From Gymnopus androsaceus JB14 (Eukaryota; Basidiomycota; Agaricomycetes; Agaricales; Omphalotaceae), in contig ML769436.1 in NCBI GenBank assembly GCA_009733575.1, positions 210,010 to 274,009 of the forward strand: a stretch of DNA of 64,000 bases, read 5' to 3'. Below are positions 38,780-50,881 of this stretch, in pieces (position 1 is the first letter of the stretch; every line of letters starts with the position of its first letter). A model generated the notes under the pieces. It was given only the letters and a program-made list of their open reading frames with translations. It was not told the origin of the DNA and did no database searches. A program made the translations under genes and the position numbers.

Positions 38780-40406
38780 ACACCCAAAACTTCTCCAAGG
38801 CCCCCTTCCACTGTCAAGTGTTCTCCTTTACCCACTGCTCCTTCTCCTTGGGAGTTGCGTGTGCTAAACAGTCCTTATCATTTTGAGATCCATTGTAGCG
38901 GAATCGAAACAGTGCACCAGCAGAGTACTGAGTGATCGGGTATCTCTGTTCACCAGCCTGAATTGGAAGGTTCAAATGGCAAATTAAAGCTGAGTTGATG
39001 ATAATGGTAGTGGCGGCAGGGAAATGAAGAATGATCCTGAGGTTCCAAAGAACCAGTTCTCCTCCGTGGTGATTGTTGAAGGCCCCCACACAGCTAATGG
39101 CACAGCCCCCGGGGGCATAATTGGCATGGTCGACATGGTCGTCAGTAGTTGTCCAGGGACCAAGGTTGAATGTTGTGGCAGCAAAGACCATGTTTCGGAA
39201 ATTCTTACAGAGGCTTGGCTTCCAGTGTCAAAGATCCTCATCATTCTGCTTGTACTTGGTATACATGCCAGGGCAGAAACATTTGTAGGCACTGTTTGCG
39301 ATCCCAGACAGATGCTGCACAGCTGGATTTGCAAGAAGACTTTTGAGGACTTTCAGGTTCTTCTTGCAATGCTTTGAATTTGACGGTTCCATCTAAAGAA
39401 CCACTCAGTGAGTACACGGATCAAAAGCAACATTTATGGTAGGCGTACCTGTCCACCACCATGAGAGTACCCGATTGCTATGGCAGTAAACTCCCCTTGT
39501 TGGTTATTGGCTTGCTTTGCACTCAACTTCAGGTTGACCCGAGCCTTATCAAGGACCCAAGCTGCCTCTTTGTTTATGTCAGGCATCCAGTTTGGGTCAC
39601 GAGGCCTTCCAATGCAATGGACAAGACCAAGTCCTTGGTGATCACAAAATACAAGGTTGGACCTATGAGGAGGTATATATTAGCACCCAAATGTTGCAAT
39701 GAATAAATAGAACTTACTCGCCATCCCAATCAATGTAACAAAGCTTCCTGAACACTCTTTCACGCTTCCATCCACCGTATTGCTTGGTGGCTCAAATGCC
39801 CTGATAGCCAGTGGTAGTCACAGGAAGGTCTACCACGTCTAGATCAAGAGTGTGGACTTTGGATGCATCAATGCATTGACAACTGATTTCCTTGCTGTAA
39901 GGCCCATCACTCATCCTGATATGCTTTGTATTTCAATAAATCTTCTTATACAGTTTCTTACTGGCCTTCCATTTTGTGTTGATGGGTTTGATGGTGGTAG
40001 ATGATGCTGGAGGCATTGGGAAAGGAAGGGAGTTGGGGATAGAAGTATGTGTAGGCAGAGAAGGCAGTGTATTGTCCTCAGAGTCAGTGAGATCAGGGAG
40101 TGAGCCATCTATTAGATCCCAATACTCAAAAGTAACCTCTTCATTTGAGATATTGTAGAGGTTAAGGTCAAGAAGATCATTGGAAGGAGTAGTGTGATGA
40201 GAGAATCCGAGATCCAATGGTCCGTTGTCTTCATCTTCTTCTTCATCCTCATCTCCTTCAAGACTATCCTCAGACTTGTAACCCTCCTCCAATTGTCGAT
40301 AGTATTCCGCTTCCTCTGCTGCAAGTAAATTGGCAAGGTCAATATTTAACAGAATAGCATGCATTTTGAGCGAGTTTCTGTGAAGAATTACATTAGTAAG
40401 ATTCAA
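38780..40406 (-). pseudogene. TET/JBP-like 2OG-Fe(II) dioxygenase of a KDZ transposon, decayed
   Basis: Family members oxidise methylated cytosine (TET) or thymine (JBP) using iron and 2-oxoglutarate; mushroom versions travel with KDZ transposons. Read from 40406 down: an acidic N-terminal region (YYRQLEEGYKSEDSLEGDED); ISCQCIDASKVHTLDL; RPRDPNWMPDINKEAAWVLD; GEFTAIAIGYSHGGGQ; and the catalytic double-stranded helix. The iron ligands are readable: H-V-D in TTDDHVDHANYAPGG (His at 39135-39137, Asp at 39129-39131), distal His in SALICHLNLPIQ, 2OG-binding Arg in EQRYPITQYSAGALF. Multiple TGA stops (for example DEDL*HWKPSL) and frame changes make it a pseudogene. Family assignment is from motif pattern; substrate is unproven. 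Head-to-head with the transposase. Confidence 0.7.
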
Positions 40407-40516
40407 AATGAAAGGAATTCAATCTTAAAGTGAATGAGCATTATCCAGCATGTTGTTAATAGCACCGCCAGAGATGGCAGCACACACAAGCATCGTGCTG
40501 TTCAGTGCTAGATATG

Positions 40517-41288
40517 TAGGGTTTAAAAGTGCAGTTCATTAACCACTTAAAAACTGCCAACTGCACTGCACTGAACTGCAGTGCAGATAAAAAAACATTG
40601 CACCAGTGCAGCAGTTGCACTGCAGTGCAGTTCTCGGTTTTCTAGAATTCGGAAATTCAAATAACTGATAAAAACCGGTGCAAACCAGTGGTGCACTAGT
40701 GTAATTTTCCATACTAAGTAGGTGTGTATATACTTGTAGTATGGTAAATATTTACTTACAGTGTTCACTTACAGTACTTACCAGTATTATAGTAGGTGTT
40801 TCACTTGAGTTTCCATGCTTAGTGTTATGATACTTACTTACAGTGATTACTTACTAACTAGTAGTAATATACAGCAAGTAATTATGAGCATATGCCAATA
40901 CTTACTAACTAGTAGTAGTATACAGTAAGTACTGATGAGTATATGTTAATACCAATACTTACTTACAAGTTACAGTCACTTATACTCACTAAGTACTAAT
41001 GAATATTGCTACCAAATACTAGTATCAATATTAGTAGTAACCTTTACTTACTGGAATGACCTCTTTAATACATTTTTGTAGTAAATATACAAGTTGTTAA
41101 TTTTTGAAGCTATCTGGAACTGCAGAACTGGTGCAAACCATATAACTGCACTGAACTTGCACCAGTGCAACTTAGAACTGCATTGCAGTGCAAGGTTTGC
41201 CAAAAGTGAGTATTTTTAGCAACAATGCAGTTTCCGGTTCTCCAAAAATGGCTCTAAAAACCAAACTGCACCGCACTTTAGAACCCTA
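40517..41288. mobile_element. Non-autonomous hAT-type element with perfect 8-bp target duplication
   Basis: Ends are TAGGGTTTAAAAGTGC at 40517 and the inverse GCACTTTAGAACCCTA at 41288. Target duplication TAGATATG is at 40509-40516 and 41289-41296, identical. Subterminal runs of gcagtgca/tgcactgc words; interior of simple acttacag repeats. It sits upstream of the main TET-like reading frame, plausibly in one of its introns (donor-like gtatgc near 41345, acceptor ttcacag near 40381). Confidence 0.9.
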
Positions 41289-41827
41289 TAGATATGTAAT
41301 GAAAAGAAAACATAATAAATGAATAGAAAAACAAAATTGGCATACCTGGAGCCATATCTTGAGAGTGCTCTGAAAGTTGCGGGTCAGAACTGATGGAGAA
41401 CCAATTCAACGAACTTGAGCACCACACATTAGATCACATGCATGTGACAAATTCAGGTGCTAAACTCAGGCGCCAAGAACTACCGACAAGATTTGAATAG
41501 ATCATTTCTGTTTGATTTTGGCTCTAGAGTCATCAAGTAAAGTTTGGGCTTGAAGGTTTGTCACCATTTCCTCTGTACATATGTGTAGTATTTTGCTAAT
41601 CAAAGCTCAAGACAGGACCTCTTGAGGTTTCCGTATAACAGCAGGTAAGCTTATGGTGACACGATCTAACCTTTCCAACATAATCTATAGGGAATTTATG
41701 TGTGGTTCTAGAGCCATATTCATGCTGTGAATTTCGTATTTTAGTCTCATTCTTCCAGTACTTATAGCTGTCTGTGCATATGCCAAGTTGTGAAAATGTT
41801 TAATAATTTCTAAACTTCATCAACAAC

Positions 41828-44800
41828 ATGTCAAAACATCGCAAAGAAGGGGACTTCTACGAGCACCCTATACATTGTTTTACAGCAATATCAGTATCTC
41901 AGGATGCACGCAGAGTCAATATACATTCGCAGCCATTACCATCTCTACCAGAAACTAGCAAGCAGCAGGCTGCAAATTTTTCAAGTGTTTCCTTCAGCCC
42001 AGAAGACCACTCCACAGATTTTGGGATGCATCCGGATCACTGGGCAGACATTGCAGAATTAGAAGGCCTCATCAATGACCAGGAACTGAATCAGCTACAA
42101 GTAGATGAGGAAGATGATGCCGCTAACATCACTGTGGTGAAACCTGCTCCTCGGAAAAGTGTATATTTCAATTTGTTTTAATGCTCTACCTTCCAGCTGA
42201 ATTTTGTTGGTTTTGTAGGGTAACCCAATAAAGGCCTGGATACCATATCAGGACCAGTACCTTGATGTTATGGTATGGCATAAGAGCAGACAGGGGTGAG
42301 GTAATATATATGCAGCATGCAAGGCAGAAAATGCTTGTTTCCAATGTGTAGAGGAGGAATGCTTCCTTGCTGGTATGTTTTGCCAGAAATGTGTAGTAAA
42401 TGGCCACCGTAGCCTACCATTACATTGGATCGAGGTCTGTGCTATCCATGAGCACCCATTATTTTTTTTTGCTGAATTTTATACAGGAATGGCAAATGAA
42501 TCACTTTCAAATAACATCTTTAAAGAAACTGGGAGCTAGTTATCAACTTGGACATGAACCTGGAAGAATCTGCCATTTTCCAAAAAAAGCTCATGTCAAC
42601 TTCACTGTAGTTCACACAAATGGCATACACAACATAGCAGCAAAATTTTGTGGGTACCAAGGAGCTAGTCATATGCATGCAATCCAACTTCTACAAACTT
42701 GTTGATTTCCTGCTACTGTTTCTGAGCCTCAGATGTGTACCAGCTTCTCCTGCTTTAGACTTTTCCACCATCTCAATTCCCTTGCCAAAATCCCAGCTTA
42801 TGACTTCTATAAAGGATTAGAGATCATGACTGAGAGCCAAGTAAGAGCCAAGCCCAAGGTATAGCTTGTAATATTCCACCTAATTTCTGTATTGATTGTC
42901 TTTCCTAGAACTGTTATAAAGCATTTCTACTCACAATGGTGCAGTGGTGATTGCTTAAAATGTGCAAATGGCAAGGGCAAGCACATGGTCCATCTGGAAT
43001 ACAGGGAACTGCACAGGGTGAGCTTGCAGTAGAGTGTCTGGCTTGTCCACAACCTGGACGTAACCTTCCAATGGATTGGAAGGACTATCCGGAGAACCTT
43101 CAGTGCATTACATACAAGCCTTTTTTTGAGCCTCTATATTTACTTGACTTCAGGTTTCTCTTCTATATGTTCCTCACTATTGATGCCAATTTTTAATTGA
43201 AAAACAAGATAGTGTCAAACGAAGTCAAGAACCCATTACTAATGGATGGATGGGCATATTTTGTGCTAAAATCAGAATATGCTGAGCACCTCAAGAAATA
43301 TGTTAACCAGGTGGAGGTCAGTCTTGAATGTTTAGTAAGTTAATTTAAAGGCCTTCTCAAGATTGTTTTAGATGAGCAGCTGTTCCGGTTTTGCAGTAAT
43401 GTTCTTGGCAAATTTAAAGAATATCAAAGGGTTATGAACTTCCGGTGTAGCTGGGGTGTGCTGTGCGCAACATGGGCTGTGATGGAAGAATGGGATGAGT
43501 GACCTTCAGGTGGGAGAATGGTGAGTAACAACAGAACTGGATTTTGCATAGTATTGTTACTGACTTCTGCTTAGATATTGCAACATCAATTTCATATTTA
43601 CCATTGACAGAGAGGATTGGATTTTCATTGTTGTGCCCCATGATATTTCCTGCCACTGGTTGCTTAATTTTTGGAAGTGAATGGAAGAGATCAACTCTAG
43701 AATCCGCATCCAGTACAGGGAAAACCACATTATATTCATGATTCCCAAGTTTCATATCAAAGCACACCAAGAAGTCAACCACCAGAAGTTCTCTTTTGAT
43801 TAACAACCTGGAGTGGGGGAAACACATGCAGAAACAGTAGAAGAAGGATGGGTGTCTTCAAATAAAGCTGCATCTCAGACCAAGGAGATGAGTACGGCAA
43901 GTAGAGCATTAACATTGGATAATATCTTTGGTTTCTACAATTGGCAACTAGCACAGAGCCTTGGTGAGTATTGTATAGAATAATTTATCCTTTAATCTCA
44001 CACAGGTTGCAGATTGTGTGCTAGGAAAACATCTTGTACATGCTGTGAAGGAGTTCATGATTCATGATAATGATTTTGTGGATTTCACCGAGAGCCTCAG
44101 GAGATCCATTGGGGAAGAGACCTTAAACAGGTGGGACAAGATGATAGAGGCCTGGGACAAGGATAAGACTATGCCCTGTCTGTGTGAATTTCCTGATGAA
44201 GGTACAGATACATTTTGGGAACCTGGAATGCTTCTGACAATAACAAACAGAGAAAATGAGCTTGAAGGAGGTTAAGGTGGATTTAGCCAAAGAGGAGCAT
44301 GAGGCGCTGTCTTGGGGTATCAATGTGCACTCCTCTAGCAGGTGCGTTTTTTTGGTGCTTGGTCTTCAAATTGAGGAGTCGCAGTGTGTATATTTTCTCC
44401 ATGCAAAGCTTTCCTTTCTTAATGCATGCCCCTAGATGTTCAAGAGCTCTGCAAATCAAAACAACTCCACATCCCACTCCAACTCAAACACTTGAGTTGC
44501 AACAAGATGCTTCAGCTATCCTTAGAAACATACAGAGTTTCCAAAACTTCCAAGCACTCCTCATGCCGATCCTTTGCAACCACCTCTCAGAACAGTAGCA
44601 GGGACATTTGGACAAGCCCAATGTGAACTGACCCGAGCATATCAAACTTTTCCTTCCATCTGACTTTCAAATCTCCACCAGAAATGATGTTTGCATTGGG
44701 GGTCTTGGGGCCATGGAAGCAAGGTTACAGGAGGCAGAGACTCGGGATTCCTTGAAGCATTTGCAGCAAGGGCTTTGAGCCAGAACAATGACAGCTGCCT

Positions 44801-45583
44801 TCAAGCTGAAAAATGTTACAGGGCAGGTACACAATACTAGAACCCTGGGTGTTCTTCGAAACATTGATATACAGGTGTTCAAGAGCAAGCTCTGCTACTG
44901 CCAAGCTCAATCAGCTCTTCTTTCATTGAAGGGACAGGGTAAGTGGGAATGTGAACTTAGGGTGCTGGCAGATGATGATGTTTGTGGTTTGAGTGAACAC
45001 GCTCTATCAAGGGAAGAACGTGAACAAGAAGATACAAACGAGAACGGGGATTCATTGATGAGGTATTGGAAGGTAATACGGTTTGGCTTCCCCAAATGGG
45101 GGAGAGCCAGCAAACTCTTTCATGGATTTGGTATAACCAAGCAGTATCAGCTTCTGATGCTTCTTTCAAAGACGGTATGTTTATATCTTTCAGACTGCTT
45201 CCTTTCTCCAGTTCTGATGTTTTGTCAGTGGTTCGGGTGGAATATGCAAAGGAAAAAGCACGGGCTGACTGCTGGAAGGAAGAGGTTTATTGTTGACAGA
45301 AGAACTACGGCGGACTAAGGAATTCTCAGTATACAGATCAGAGGAATGGCTTCAGAAATGAGGTGCAAGGCCAGGTGTAAACTGCAAGCTGCGTGAGAGA
45401 CTTGATGCCTATGCCTATCAGCAAGCAGAGTATCACTATCAGTATGCACAACATGTTGACACACAATGGGAGAAGCTACAGGATCATGCTCAAAAGGTGG
45501 TGAATAGAATGCCCAGCCTAACAAAGCTTTTTTTTGATTTAAAAGACTTTGGTGAGCAGGATGCTCTGGTAGGTGAGGACTAA
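41828..45583 (+). pseudogene. KDZ (Kyakuja-Dileera-Zisupton) transposase, decayed
   Basis: Transposase of the KDZ DNA transposons. Acidic start MSKHRKEGDFYEHPIHCF; the CxC2 cysteine cluster (ENACFQCVEEECFLAGMFC, QKCVVNGHRSLPLHWIE); SLKKLGASYQLGHEPG; FPATVSEPQMCTSFSCF; AYDFYKGLEIMTESQ; CLACPQPGRNLPMDWKDY; FLTIDANF*LKNKIVSNE; LLMDGWAYFVLKSEY; then HAETVEEGWVSSNKAA, SQTKEMSTASRALTLDN and FGFYNWQLAQS of the catalytic core; a helical C-terminus with VRVEYAKEKARADCWKEEVY. In-frame stops include TGA at 42297-42299, 42703-42705 and 42948-42950, and TAA at 43194-43196, at places where relatives have Arg or Trp. Introns are visible (for example 42427-42486). Dead but well preserved. Confidence 0.85.
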
Positions 45584-46547
45584 CAAGTAAGCTCACCAAT
45601 TTGGAAGGGCAAAGCTGTACATAGAGTGTTATGTAATATATTACCATATGAATGTGTCAGATACCTCTTTGAGTCAGCCAGACAAATCAAACACTTTAGA
45701 CACAACACTTATTGGTTACATGTCACAGTTGTGACACCAGAAATCATTTTCACTTATTTTGGTATAATGTAAGCTAAAGCGCTTCTTGCTTACATGTCAC
45801 AGGTGTGATACTGGAACTCCGTTTTTGCCTATTTTGGTAATAATGTAAGATGGCAGCAAGGAGCTTCACAATAAGATTGCCAAAAGCAGTAATTCAAGTA
45901 TTTTGGGCCCTGCATTGTAATGTGGGCTCACCTTGCTGCTACACCAAAGCCCATCCTACATTGGAATGCAAGCTGTGGCCAGAGCCACCTGCATTGTAAT
46001 TTGGGCTCTACATAGGGTGAAACTACTCTTGGCATGGGCCAGCCACAGCTTAATATTTGTCAGGCTTCTCATAAGATATGGGAGCATGCCCGCCTTCCTC
46101 AAAATCTCCAGGTTGTTTGCGTGTCATGCCAGACATTGATGCATCTGGTTGTGAGGGTGCTTCCGTGCTACACAGGAGATTGTTGAAGAAAGAGGACATC
46201 ACAGGCTTGTGAAGAGAGAGTGGTAAAGAGAGTGGTAGTAGCAGAAAGATTGGGCTGCCAGGCCTTGAGAATGATATGGGTTCTTGGGGAGGATTCCCCG
46301 AATTTATATCTTTTTGCTAGTAAGTTTTCTGGCTCCAGACATGGGAAAACCATAGGGAGTACTCAACAATTGTACCAGATCTGCTGTGTCACACTATACT
46401 AGCCAATTATCAATGCTTCAATTAATTGTTCTTCGAGCTCAGAAAGACAACAATTGTTCCAGGTCCGTTTGTCACACTGTACCAGACAATTATTGATTGT
46501 GTTGAATCAATGCTTCAATTAATTGTTCTTCGAGCTTGTGATATATC
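45584..46547. other. Non-coding flank of the KDZ gene
   Basis: Contains a loose direct repeat (ttacatgtcacagttgtgac at ~45716, cttacatgtcacaggtgtga at ~45790) and another (cattgtaatgtgggctc, cattgtaatttgggctc). No gene is seen; the right end of the KDZ element could lie here. Confidence 0.4.
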
Positions 46548-47205
46548 TGTTATGACCCAAGCCCCCCTACACTTTTTCCAACTAATAACTACCTACAACT
46601 ACTGGGTTACCTTATCTCACAACTATCAACCATCAGTTCCAGTCATGTGGATACACTTACATACAGCTGGTATAGCCTTCCCATAGCCTTCACTGGCTGT
46701 ACCTATAGCCACACCATAGCCTCCAAGAGCTATGCACATAGCCCACACTCAACTCAATACTTATTCTCATAGCTACTTCATAGTATACCAAGGCTATGTA
46801 CACTGCTCACTAATATTTCAATACCTAGATACAGCCTCTCTACAGCTTTAGCACTGCCAGAGATATACTACAATACTATTGGTTAGTTCTATTATATAGC
46901 ATAGCCTTACATATAGTAGAAACACTATAAAAGCTGGGCTAAATCCACTGTAAAGCCCCAGCTTGAGTATTTTGATTAACTTACTTCTCTTTGAGATTAC
47001 CATCTTGAAGATATTGAGCTCACTGTCTTGTTTACTTTCTGCTGTCTCAACTACATTTGATCTCCAATCAAATCTTCCTGTTACCATTACTGTTGACAAC
47101 CAACTGTCCAGTACTCTCTGGCTATTGTGATCATTACTGTTGACAACTAACTGTCCAGTACTTATTTACTACTACATCTACTACTGTATCAATACAACCA
47201 TATGT
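46548..47205 (+). mobile_element. Possible solo LTR
   Basis: Starts TGTTATGACCCAAG, has a TATA motif in cactataaaagctggg near 46926 and ends near caatacaacca, the layout of a gypsy-type LTR. Contains a repeated word (ctgttgacaac...tgtccagta) that recurs to 47525. No target duplication identified, so this is tentative. Confidence 0.3.
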
Positions 47206-47972
47206 TCCTGGGGTGTTGTGCGTTACGGTGAGAACTTGAAAAAATGAAGTTCTCAAGGCAAAAGTTGGTGTTATGGAAATTTTTTAATGCTTTTTTTTGG
47301 GCATATTTCGGAGAATTTTTTGACTTTAGTGTTATGATTTCACCAAATTTGAGGTTCCTGGAGTGGAGTTATGCATTACGATTCACAAAATGGCTAAGTT
47401 CCCGGGGCCGGCGTTACGGTTATAGGAACTTACGGTCGTATCGATACAGTACTGTTGACAACCAGTGTCCAGTAATTATCAGCTACTACTACTAATACTG
47501 TTGACAACCAGTGTCCAGTACTTATCAACTAATAACCTTACTTACAACACTTATTACATCTAACAAAGGTACATGTACTAGTTATTGTCTACACATAGTG
47601 AATTCCACTGTACATAGACTTACTAATAAGTCTATTGATCCATTGTTTACTTACATATTACATTACTTAAGTAGTCTCATAGATTAGCTCCTAACAATAT
47701 CAAAAAGACAAAAAAAAATAAGCAGCCGTTACCCTTGTGGGGACAGTTCCTTCTATTGGTGTGACTGCAATTGTAGAGAATTCCTGTAATGGACTACTTT
47801 CATCATTGGCTTGAGTGCACACTTACCTGAATACTGAACACACTGACTTGGTTGTGGAGGACACATATGATGCAACAATTTAGCTGTAATCATCTCACCA
47901 AACATAGTTTAACATCTTTGAGGACACTTTTTGCTTGCTACTCTGCAACCACACTTAGATACCAATTTCTTT
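47206..47972. other. Repeat debris, no gene
   Basis: Holds fragments with gcgttacggt and cgttacggttataggaactt, three copies of actgttgacaacca...gtccagta, and an AT-rich remainder. Confidence 0.4.
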
Positions 47973-48696
47973 TAGAGGTGGGCATGAATATGTACTTGAG
48001 TATATTTGTCATTCGTGTCACAAATATTTACTTACAAAATCAACTATTTATACTTGGATAAATACTCGAGTATCTTCAGTTATAAACACTCAAGTAACAA
48101 ATATACACAAATACAAGTATTTCAGGACAAATACTCGAATATACTCACTACCCGGAAAAGTTATATTCAAAAAAAATTATAATTGACTTATGTACTTAGC
48201 TGTTTAAGTATATTTATGGATAAATAAACTTAGTATAAGTTTTGGAACATTGTTTGGATAGGTATATACATGTATGGTTAGGTAAATGTAACAAAATCCA
48301 TATGGCTTAGTGGTTGTAAGTGGTTGTCAGCGCCGACTCTGGATTAAGGTCAGGCCTTCCGACAATAGCTAACCAGCTGAGTTCAATTCCCAGACATGCC
48401 AAAATTGTATATATGTATTGTAGCCATTTTGATACATATTAAGTACTAATAGTGAACTTATAAGTACTTTTAAGTTGTTATTTCTATGCCCAAGTCAAGT
48501 ATTAGCTATCTACAAGTATTCGTGAATATTTGCAATTAAATGACCACGAATATTTGTGGTTCTGAAACAGATATTTCCACTCGGGTAAACATTCATGTCA
48601 CAAATATATTCATCAAAAAAATTACTCTATTCACAAATAATGGATACCAAATATCCGTGAGTATTTGCAAATATTTGCTATTCGTGCCCATCTCTA
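47973..48696. mobile_element. Non-autonomous hAT element with perfect 8-bp target duplication
   Basis: Ends TAGAGGTGGGCATGAATA (47973) and inverse TATTCGTGCCCATCTCTA (48696, with the run ttgctattcgtgcccatc). Target duplication ATTTCTTT at 47965-47972 and 48697-48704. Interior is rich in aatatttg/caaatatt words and contains a tRNA-like core. Confidence 0.9.
48303..48400 (+). other. tRNA-like core with RNA polymerase III A and B boxes
   Basis: A box TGGCTTAGTGG (48303-48313) fits the consensus exactly. B box AGTTCAATTCC (48380-48390) sits in a T-arm-like ctgagttcaattcccag, which becomes a perfect 5-bp stem if CTGGG decayed to CTGAG. The sequence then ends acatgcc. The 5' acceptor half does not pair, so this is not a working tRNA. 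It may be a SINE body or a tRNA fragment captured in the hAT element. Confidence 0.4.
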
Positions 48697-49007
48697 ATTT
48701 CTTTTTTCATTGTTCAATACTCAATAGTGTATATTTATTATTTATGCAGTATAATATATTCTGGACACGGCTGGATGTGGGGTCAGTTAGGAATCTATTA
48801 TTGCTCAGTGACACAGGGTTGATGCACACCTAGAATTGTAGAGTAGATAGGCTTTAAGGGTTTATACAAGAAATAATGATACACAATAGCGTGGATAATG
48901 TGTACGAGTATATGAACAGCCAGAGAGTTCAGAATGAGAAGATATCTTGGTAATAATGAGTATGATAGCAAGCAATGTCAGCAGATGACATACCAAGATA
49001 AATCTAT

Positions 49008-50783
49008 GGCAGCTTTTCTCAAGTAAGTGATTTTTTACTTAAGGAATTCTCAAGTTTTACTTAAGTTTTGCTTGAGGAAAAAATTGGTTTTCTTATTAGT
49101 TGATACTAACTTGAGTATAGCTTGAGTAAGTAGTAAGTAAGGTTACTGCCTAAAGAAATAGTAAACAAATTCTAAGTATCTTTGGACTTAAGTACTTGAG
49201 TAAACTGTAAGTAAGATTCTTGCTCAAGGAAATGGTAAATAAAACTTAAAAGGAAGCATGCTAAGTACTTACTTGAGCAAGTAAGTAGGTAAGTAGGTAA
49301 TTAAGTAAATACTTGAGGGATAGAGGAGATAACAAACATTTCTTCAGTAAGTAATATGTAAGTAGGCTATGCAACAATGTTCAAGGGAGAGGAAGTTGAA
49401 GTAATGTACTCATAAAGCAGAAGTGTTATATCCATGCTATCATCACCGCTCATTTCCAACACTTGCCACCGATTTCCGATCACTTGCCATTGATCAATCA
49501 ACCTTTCAATGTAACTACTGTTATATCCATACAATCATCACCGCTCATTGCCAATGTCCGACACTTGCTGCCAATACTTGCTGCCAATTTCCGATCAATT
49601 GACATATTGATCTGATAGCTGCCCTTTACCTTCGGAAACATCCCTATCATGTTTGGTCAGACTTTCCAATACTTATTGTTTTATTCCTCTTATATTCTTT
49701 TGTCTTTCTTACTGAATTACTTTATTGTTATACTTACTGAATACACTCCCAGATATATATTACTTATTGTTCTTTATATTTATCCATTTATCCGTTGTCA
49801 CTAGTATTTAAGTAGTATACCATGTATCACAACTTTAATTCAAAAATCAACTTAGCCTAGCTGATCTTCTTTAGTCTTATTTCCAACATCTCCGCCAATC
49901 AATCAATTGACATTACAATTGATTTGCAATTGACTTGTGGCTGTGCATTCGCTCCACTCCTTCCCTCTGGGACACATTACAGTGTGTTAAAGGTGTTGCT
50001 AATAGCTTCACCAAGTTCCATTACTTCAAAGGTCCAACCCAGATCATTGATCGATTGACATCAGTCAATTCCCACGATCGAGTTGCGATTGATTTCCCAC
50101 CGCTTTGATCTGGGCTGCACAGGCTTAACAAGAAGGTGGGGGAATTACAACCTTTGGAGGACAAAAGTGAGGCCTTTTATATGCTAGTTTGACAATTGCC
50201 TGTTTAGGAACACAATAAGCAACTTGGCCATTGTTATCTATTTGTAAGGACAATGAAGACTTTCTATTGTGGCCTTGAAATATCATGTGACCTGCTACAC
50301 ACATATATAAGGGTGATGGACCCTCCATGGCATTAACCTCTCTTGACCTCTTACTTCTACCATCTCATTCCTACTAGTATCACTTGACAACTGCAACTTT
50401 GTAAGCATACTTGTTCTACTAAGTATTTTCAAGTTATCTACTTTACTTAGCATCTTGCTTCATACACTTTACTCAGTATATTGCTTAGTTTTACTTACTT
50501 TACTTTCGTTTTACTTTACTTTACTTTACAGGCACATGCTAACTATGTCCTTATTTAGAGTTTATCCAAGTATTACTCACAATTTGAGATTCTTTTCTTT
50601 TCTTTAAATCTTAGGAACTTTTCAGGAATTTACTTAAGAATTACTCAGGCATTAACTATTTACTTACTTAGTATTTAGCTAAGTGTATTACTTACAATTT
50701 AGAATACTTTTTCTTTCCTTTAATCCCTAGGAACTTCCTAAGAATTTCTCAAGTAAAAAACCACTTTCTTGAGAAAAGCTGCC
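49008..50783. mobile_element. Inverted-repeat element carrying a nested solo LTR
   Basis: Ends ggcagcttttctcaag (49008) and inverse cttgagaaaagctgcc (50783), with arms continuing in ttacttaag/cttaagaa words. A 707-bp solo LTR is inserted inside; without it the element is about 1.07 kb. No target duplication found. Confidence 0.7.
49424..50130 (+). mobile_element. Solo LTR, old CpG-poor copy
   Basis: TGTTATATCCATGC...GGCTTAACA with 5-bp target duplication AGAAG on both sides (49419-49423, 50131-50135). Collinear with the LTR at 58320 (shared ttattgttttatt, tgaattactttattgtt, atttaagtagt, cgacttag/caacttag, ggtgttgc.aatagcttcacc, ttgatctgggctgcacaggc) but CpG sites are mostly TG or CA. A partial internal repeat of the first ~35 bp starts near 49520. 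Confidence 0.9.
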
Positions 50784-50881
50784 CTGGTAGTTGTACCAAG
50801 AGTCAAAAGTATCCTCGTAGATGGATTTCAAGCTTTTGATGAGGTTGATCATGGTCTCTTTAGTTCATCCACCTATACTTA

